Assembly: GCA_025357895.1 (NCBI GenBank)
Contig: JANYLL010000097.1
Coordinates: 1-20,500 of the forward strand
DNA from: Ignavibacteriota bacterium
GTDB lineage: Bacteria > Bacteroidota > Ignavibacteria > Palsa-1295
DNA length: 20,500 bases
Reading direction: 5' to 3'
Of this stretch, positions 16,121-20,500 are shown in pieces. Both the position numbers and the translations under genes were made by a program. Each line of letters starts with the position of its first letter. The first letter of the stretch is position 1. The notes below the pieces were generated by a model. The model was given only the letters and a program-made list of their open reading frames with translations, was not told the DNA's origin and made no database searches.

Positions 16121-17436
16121 CAGTTGTTCTTTTCTATCCTCTCTTCATCCAACGCAAAAAGGATACGTACCAACTCTATGCGGGCTTGAAGATCATCTTT
16201 TGTTGTACGAGGTTCTTTAAGCATGATAGTAGGAGTATGCAAGAGACGGTTCATCATCTTGCGCGTCATCTCATCTAACTTTTCAAACTCCGTAGAATTA
16301 ATACTTGAACGATGTCTCTCCAATTCTTCTTTCCGGATTGCTTCGAATTTATTGCGAAGTTCTGCAATTGTCGGACCTACTTCAAGTTTTGTAAATAGTT
16401 CAAGAAAACTTTCAAATTCTTCCGTGATAATGGATTTGATCTTTGGTATCTCTGCCTTACGCTTTTCTATATTCTGATCAACGATCATCGAAAGATCATC
16501 AATATCTTTTAAGAAAACATTCGGCAGCGAGGCGATCTCAGGGTCAATATCACGAGGCACAGCTATATCAATAATTACAAGCGGGATCGAATTCTTACGA
16601 TCATCAAGAGCACGCTCTACTTGTTGTTTATGAAGAATAATATCATTGCTTCCTGTTGAGCTAATTATAATATCCACTGAGGGCAATACCGATTCAATAT
16701 CGCTCAGCGATAGGGTTGTTCCTCTGAGATAAGAAGAATCTTTAGTTATCTCTGAAAGAAGTATATCAGCATTTTCTTTTGTACGATTTGCGATAAAAAG
16801 TTTGCCGATCTTTTTTTCGATAAGATAGGATGCTGCAAGCTCCGCAGTTTCGCCGGCGCCGATAATAAGCGCAGTACGGTTACGAAAATCATCGAATACC
16901 TTTCGCGCAAATTCTACGGCTGCATAGCTTATCGTCCCGGCACCAACCGTTAAGTCTGTTTCGTTACGTACTCGCTTAGCAACACGGAAGGCTGCATGAG
17001 CAAATTTTGTCATGAACGTCCCGGCAGAACCCACTTCTTCTGCAATACGAAAAGAATCTTTTAATTGTGCAAAGATCTGTTGATCGCCTAAAATTTGTGA
17101 ATCGATACCTGCGGATACATCAAATAAATGAATGATGGCTTCGCAATAGGAGAGCCTGGTGAATTCTTTCCTCAATATATTTCGTGATTCTGTCGGAATT
17201 TGTTTTGCCTCAAAAAGAAAATCTATTAAATAATCTGACGACAACTCATCGTGTATAGGGCGTACATATAGTTCAGTTCGGTTACAAGTCGAAACAAGCA
17301 GTGCCTCATCGGTGATTGCTTCTTTTAATCGCTCAAGCAATTCCCGAGTTTCGTCAGGAGAAAACGCAACTTTTTCCCGTAATTCAACGGGAACAGAATG
17401 ATGAGAAATTCCTATGGCGATTAGTTTCGAGGGCAT
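16120..17436 (-). CDS. hemA: Glutamyl-tRNA reductase
   Basis: A 438-residue NADPH-dependent enzyme that reduces glutamyl-tRNA(Glu) to glutamate-1-semialdehyde, the committed step of C5-pathway tetrapyrrole synthesis. The N-terminal catalytic domain shows ISHHSVPVELREK and the nucleophilic Cys51 in VSTCNRTELYV. The family motif with a conserved His near residue 100 is HLFDVSAGIDSQILGD. The NADPH domain follows (ALIIGAGETAEL, LFIANRTKENA), then the helical dimerisation domain at the C-terminus (FTKLEVGPTIAELRNKFE, MMNRLLHTPTIMLKE). The ATG shares one base with the hemX stop (TAATG). This is the usual control point of the pathway, and the neighbouring HemX-like protein is known in B. subtilis to affect HemA levels. 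Confidence 0.97.
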   Translation of the reverse strand: MPSKLIAIGISHHSVPVELREKVAFSPDETRELLERLKEAITDEALLVSTCNRTELYVRPIHDELSSDYLIDFLFEAKQIPTESRNILRKEFTRLSYCEAIIHLFDVSAGIDSQILGDQQIFAQLKDSFRIAEEVGSAGTFMTKFAHAAFRVAKRVRNETDLTVGAGTISYAAVEFARKVFDDFRNRTALIIGAGETAELAASYLIEKKIGKLFIANRTKENADILLSEITKDSSYLRGTTLSLSDIESVLPSVDIIISSTGSNDIILHKQQVERALDDRKNSIPLVIIDIAVPRDIDPEIASLPNVFLKDIDDLSMIVDQNIEKRKAEIPKIKSIITEEFESFLELFTKLEVGPTIAELRNKFEAIRKEELERHRSSINSTEFEKLDEMTRKMMNRLLHTPTIMLKEPRTTKDDLQARIELVRILFALDEERIEKNN

Positions 17437-18272
17437 TACAAAAAATTATGATATTCTGTGCCAAAGGCGTTGATGATCGTCATTGAGACAAGCGTGAGTG
17501 CAAATCCGGACATCCAAAAGATAACAAGTTTTTTTCCTTCAATTTTTGCAAATTGACGTATCACGAGAGTTGCGCCGAAAACAAGCCATGTTAAAATCGT
17601 GGCAATAGTTTTTGGATCAAGCAGGTAGCTTGTGCCCTGTGAAATCGGCATACTCTTATTGATCAACAAAACTCCAAAGAGAATGGAGATACTTAAAAAA
17701 ATGAAACCTACCGCTGACGACCGAATTCCCAAACGCTCTAAACGACTGAGACTTGGTAATTCCCGAAAAATAGATCCATACGTGTTTCGAGCCATTGCAA
17801 GATAGAGCATTAAATATAATGCGCCATAAATTGTTGCAAGTGTAAATGCAGCATATCCAAAAACAGCACTTGTAACGTGAATATTAAAAAGAGGATCGTT
17901 GAAAATCGGGTTCTTAACTTCGTAATGAGATGCGAGGGATGAAATTAATTGGAATATAAAAGCCACAAGAGATACCATAGCCCCTGTTCCCGCAGCAATT
18001 TCAGTAGGTCTGATCTCTACAATAGAATAGACCACTAACAATGTAAATGCAATAAGCGAAAAAAGCTCATGGCTTGTTGTGAGCAGGCAATGTCCGGCAG
18101 TAACCGTATACAGGCCTATATATATTGCATGAAGAACGAGCGTTAGGATAACGGCAGGAAATATCCAACGTCGGCTTAAACCTGGTCGCATAAAAATATT
18201 GGCAAAACCTATTAATAGTATGCCGTATAGAAATGGTAATATCGCTTGAATGGCTTTGCTGGCTTGAAACAT
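17436..18272 (-). CDS. hemX: HemX-like membrane protein of the CcsA/cytochrome c assembly family
   Basis: A 278-residue integral membrane protein with eight predicted helices. Length and layout match B. subtilis HemX (276 aa), and it lies directly upstream of hemA as in many hem clusters. CcsA/CcmC relatives carry a Trp-rich WWD motif that binds haem. Here the matching region reads YLLDPKTIATILTWLVFG, keeping the DPK..T...TWL frame but lacking the clustered tryptophans. Several conserved-type His remain (HAIY, AGHC, SHEL, NIHVTS). This favours a HemX role, modulating HemA level, over cytochrome c haem ligation, but the functional split is inference. It starts 33 bases after the MFS gene stop. 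Confidence 0.88.
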   Translation of the reverse strand: MFQASKAIQAILPFLYGILLIGFANIFMRPGLSRRWIFPAVILTLVLHAIYIGLYTVTAGHCLLTTSHELFSLIAFTLLVVYSIVEIRPTEIAAGTGAMVSLVAFIFQLISSLASHYEVKNPIFNDPLFNIHVTSAVFGYAAFTLATIYGALYLMLYLAMARNTYGSIFRELPSLSRLERLGIRSSAVGFIFLSISILFGVLLINKSMPISQGTSYLLDPKTIATILTWLVFGATLVIRQFAKIEGKKLVIFWMSGFALTLVSMTIINAFGTEYHNFL

Positions 18273-18279
18273 CAGATGC

Positions 18280-18287
18280 CAAACGTA
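18280..18287 (-). promoter_or_regulatory. Possible -7 element just before the HemX-like gene
   Basis: The minus strand reads TACGTTTG, a full match to TAnnTTTG, ending eight bases before the ATG at 18272. Use of it would give a nearly leaderless transcript starting the haem genes independently of the MFS gene. No clear -33 element is seen, so it may be chance. Confidence 0.25.
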
Positions 18288-18305
18288 AATCCGGCAGTAA
18301 ACATT

Positions 18306-19622
18306 CTATATCGAAGTGGAGTGGCTGATATTTGGTATTGATTCGAGACGTTTCACATAAAAAACTGAAACGACAGCGAAAACGAGTAAAATGCTATAGA
18401 GGAAAATAAATCCGTAGTTATCCAAGAGGATTCCTGCAAAAAATGACAGGAGTATGGGGAAAGCAAGCAAAGTATTATAAAGCGCTGAATATGTCGTTCT
18501 TTCTTTCTGCGGAATGATCTCGATGAGGTAACTCATCCCACCGATGGTATAACCCGAATCTACTGCCGCTGCAATTGCAAAGACTACAGCAAATATTTCT
18601 CGAGGCAAGGAAAAGATCGAGAAGCAAATTACCATCAATGGAATTGTAATTGCAACGAGCGACGACCGGAAAAGCACTGCTTTATTCGAAATATTACGTG
18701 ATACACGCGTCCAATAGTAGTTAGAGATAACTAACCCTATGCACTCTAACGTAATAAAAAAAGCTATCTCCGTCGATTGATACCCAAGTTCTTTTTTTGC
18801 AAAAAGAAAAAGGAATGGAAGTCCTAATGGAAAGAGTGAAAGAAGGAGACGGGTTTTTACGTAATATCTGAAGCGATGATCTTTGCGAAGCAGATTTACA
18901 CCTATATGAAGTTGTTCTTTCAATGAACGCTTCTCGGTTTTATGAAGATCACGAGGCTCACGCATTACTGCCATGCAAAGAAGACCGATGGGGGAAATTA
19001 TAGCTCCGGCGAGAAATACAGAGGCATAATTCGTCGGGAATTCCGAAGAGGAGAGCAGAAATGAAATTGACCAAGCGCCGACCGTGGCACAGAGAATTCC
19101 GGCAACAGCCATTCTGATCGCAAGAAATGAACTTCTTTTTTCCGGACGAATTGCTTTCGCAAAAAGCTCCATGAAGACTACTCCTCCGAGACCGGAGCAC
19201 ATATAAAAGACTAATAATGACAACACACTAATTATAAGCAAGACGGAAGTATCTCTTACCAGAAAAGTAGCAATTGCAAGACCGAAGAAAAAAAGGATTC
19301 GTAACGCCGTCGATAGCCTATACATTGGCATCTTTTGCGCTTTATGCTGTACCCATGAAGATGCAGGAAACTGCGGTAGGTACCATCCAATATCTTGAAA
19401 AGTACCAACGACTCCGATCAACGCGCTCGATCCTGTTAGGTGAGAAAGAAAGCTTGGGAGAACTGTGGTGCGGGAAATAAACGAGCATCCTAAATTATAG
19501 AGAACACCACTCCAAATCCCCAGCCTGAAATTATTTTTTTCTAATTTTGAAAGACGCTGGTTAAACTTCTTTTCAGCTGAAGTTATTGGTTGGGCGAGTA
19601 ATTGTTCTTCAATTTCAAGCAT
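18306..19622 (-). CDS. Major facilitator superfamily transporter
   Basis: A 438-residue membrane protein with about twelve hydrophobic segments in two halves. A cytoplasmic N-terminal stretch of ~30 residues and a central polar loop (REPRDLHKTEKRSLKEQLHIG) match MFS architecture. Segments such as SALIGVVGTFQDIGWYLPQF and SFLAIRMAVAGILCATVGAW fit helices 2 and 5. The substrate is unknown. Being encoded between asd and the haem genes does not show that it moves tetrapyrroles, though export of haem or precursors is a testable idea. It starts 36 bases after the asd stop, with a small palindrome between them. Confidence 0.85.
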   Translation of the reverse strand: MLEIEEQLLAQPITSAEKKFNQRLSKLEKNNFRLGIWSGVLYNLGCSFISRTTVLPSFLSHLTGSSALIGVVGTFQDIGWYLPQFPASSWVQHKAQKMPMYRLSTALRILFFFGLAIATFLVRDTSVLLIISVLSLLVFYMCSGLGGVVFMELFAKAIRPEKRSSFLAIRMAVAGILCATVGAWSISFLLSSSEFPTNYASVFLAGAIISPIGLLCMAVMREPRDLHKTEKRSLKEQLHIGVNLLRKDHRFRYYVKTRLLLSLFPLGLPFLFLFAKKELGYQSTEIAFFITLECIGLVISNYYWTRVSRNISNKAVLFRSSLVAITIPLMVICFSIFSLPREIFAVVFAIAAAVDSGYTIGGMSYLIEIIPQKERTTYSALYNTLLAFPILLSFFAGILLDNYGFIFLYSILLVFAVVSVFYVKRLESIPNISHSTSI

Positions 19623-19630
19623 TATTTTTT

Positions 19631-19650
19631 ATAGGACTTATAGGTCCTAT
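19631..19650. repeat. Palindrome between asd and the MFS gene
   Basis: ATAGGAC and GTCCTAT form a seven-base-pair stem around a six-base loop, filling most of the 36-base gap. On the transcribed minus strand it is followed by an A-run, not a T-run, so a standard terminator of asd transcription is not supported. It could be an attenuating or processing hairpin. Confidence 0.4.
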
Positions 19651-19658
19651 GCGACTTA

Positions 19659-20500
19659 TTAGATAAGATTATTACTAACAAGATACTCAGCAATTTGCAC
19701 TGCATCTAATGCTGCTCCTTTGCGCAGTTGATCGCCTGAAACAAAAAGATCAATTGCATTTGGATTGCTGATATCATTACGAATCCTCCCAACTAAAATA
19801 TCATCTTTCCCCGAAGCATCCAGAGGCATTGGGAAATAATTATTTTTTTTATCATCTACAATTTTGATTCCGGAAAATTTGGAAAGCGTTTCATGAATTT
19901 CTTCGAGCGGTGGACGTGACCCTCTGAATTCGATATTAATACTTTCACTATGAGCGCGCATCACCGGTACGCGTACACATGTTGCAGTTATATTAATGCT
20001 ATCATCATGGAGAATCTTTTTCGATTCATGGATAAGCTTCCACTCTTCTCCGTTATATCCCTCATCGTTAATGGTTGTATTATGACTGAAAAGATTGAAC
20101 GCTATCTGGTGGGGAAGCACCTTGGGTTTTATTTCTTTTCCTTCAACAAAGTGCCGTGTCTGAGCCTCAAGTTCAGCCAATGCTTTTGCACCTGCGCCGC
20201 TAACAGCTTGATATGTAGATACTACAATTCGCTTGATAGGCTGTAGTAATGAGATTGGATAAACTGCCATCAGCATGACAATCGCAGAGCAATTTGGCAC
20301 AGCAATAAGTCCCTGATGCTTTTTAATATCTTCTCCGTTGATTTCCGGAATAACTAGCGGCACATCTTCGTCCATCCGATATGCACTCGAGTTATCAATA
20401 ATGATGCATCCGGCATTTTTGGCAGCATTTCGGAATTCACGAGTGGTCTCGCTTCCGGCGCTGAAGAGAGCAATGTCAATATCTTTGAAGGCATCCGAGT
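19659..20500 (-). CDS. asd: Aspartate-semialdehyde dehydrogenase, C-terminal part (5' end outside window)
   Basis: The frame stays open to the right edge (first whole codon ends at 20498), so the Met at 20375 is internal and about 279 codons are visible. The enzyme reduces aspartyl phosphate to aspartate semialdehyde with NADPH, feeding lysine, threonine, methionine and diaminopimelate synthesis. Visible motifs are IALFSAGSETTREF from the cofactor domain and IIIDNSSAYRM. The catalytic Cys is in VPNCSAIV (codon at 20289-20291) and the catalytic His in RVPVMRAHSE (codon at 19950-19952). The VSGAGAKALAELEAQ segment follows the active-site region as in the Bacillus-type enzymes. It is upstream of the MFS and haem genes on the same strand; whether it shares their transcript is not known. 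Confidence 0.96.
   Translation of the reverse strand, partial: SDAFKDIDIALFSAGSETTREFRNAAKNAGCIIIDNSSAYRMDEDVPLVIPEINGEDIKKHQGLIAVPNCSAIVMLMAVYPISLLQPIKRIVVSTYQAVSGAGAKALAELEAQTRHFVEGKEIKPKVLPHQIAFNLFSHNTTINDEGYNGEEWKLIHESKKILHDDSINITATCVRVPVMRAHSESINIEFRGSRPPLEEIHETLSKFSGIKIVDDKKNNYFPMPLDASGKDDILVGRIRNDISNPNAIDLFVSGDQLRKGAALDAVQIAEYLVSNNLI

Noticed and set aside
19631..19650. Rho-independent terminator after asd
   Set aside because: The hairpin is followed by an A-run on the transcribed strand, not a T-run, and the stem is short.

Overview
The window looks like part of a chromosome from a bacterium of the Bacteroidota/Chlorobiota (FCB) group, possibly an Ignavibacteria- or Kapabacteria-like lineage. 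The evidence is: two secreted proteins with C-terminal segments resembling type IX secretion (T9SS) type A sorting domains; several upstream elements matching the Bacteroidota -7 consensus TAnnTTTG; mostly absent Shine-Dalgarno sequences; and moderate to low GC. The exact lineage is inference. No rRNA, tRNA, CRISPR array, transposase or phage gene was seen.

Left part (1-5462). A fragment of a fibronectin type III protein is followed by a zinc-ribbon SAM methyltransferase on the plus strand. A NatA/NatB-type ABC exporter pair lies on the minus strand, its permease end almost abutting the methyltransferase end. A predicted outer-membrane beta-barrel protein is divergent from the ABC pair, across a short region with promoter-like boxes on both strands.

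Middle part (5463-10902). Two plus-strand genes encode exported proteins, each with a seven-motif Ycf48/BNR-like beta-propeller and a T9SS-like C-terminus. The second (1174 aa) adds five evenly spaced Ig-like/anchor-D repeats, each with a Cys pair spaced C-X13-14-C. The first shows a sharp GC rise confined to its C-terminal sorting region. The gaps before and between them hold a possible 43-aa ORF, a REP-like hairpin, a 16-bp perfect palindrome and a good promoter candidate.

Right part (10903-20500, all minus strand). This is a tightly packed tetrapyrrole gene run. In transcription order it is asd (cut by the window edge), an MFS transporter, a HemX-like membrane protein, hemA, hemC, hemD, hemE, hemF, an unrecognised four-helix membrane protein, and hemH. 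From hemX to hemH the junctions are 1- or 4-nt overlaps or gaps of 1-23 nt, indicating one translationally coupled unit. The encoded enzymes run from glutamyl-tRNA to uroporphyrinogen III, coproporphyrinogen III, protoporphyrinogen IX and haem. Missing from the run are hemL, hemB and any recognisable protoporphyrinogen oxidase. The four-helix protein lies exactly between the genes for the steps before and after that oxidation, which makes it the most interesting unknown in the window.
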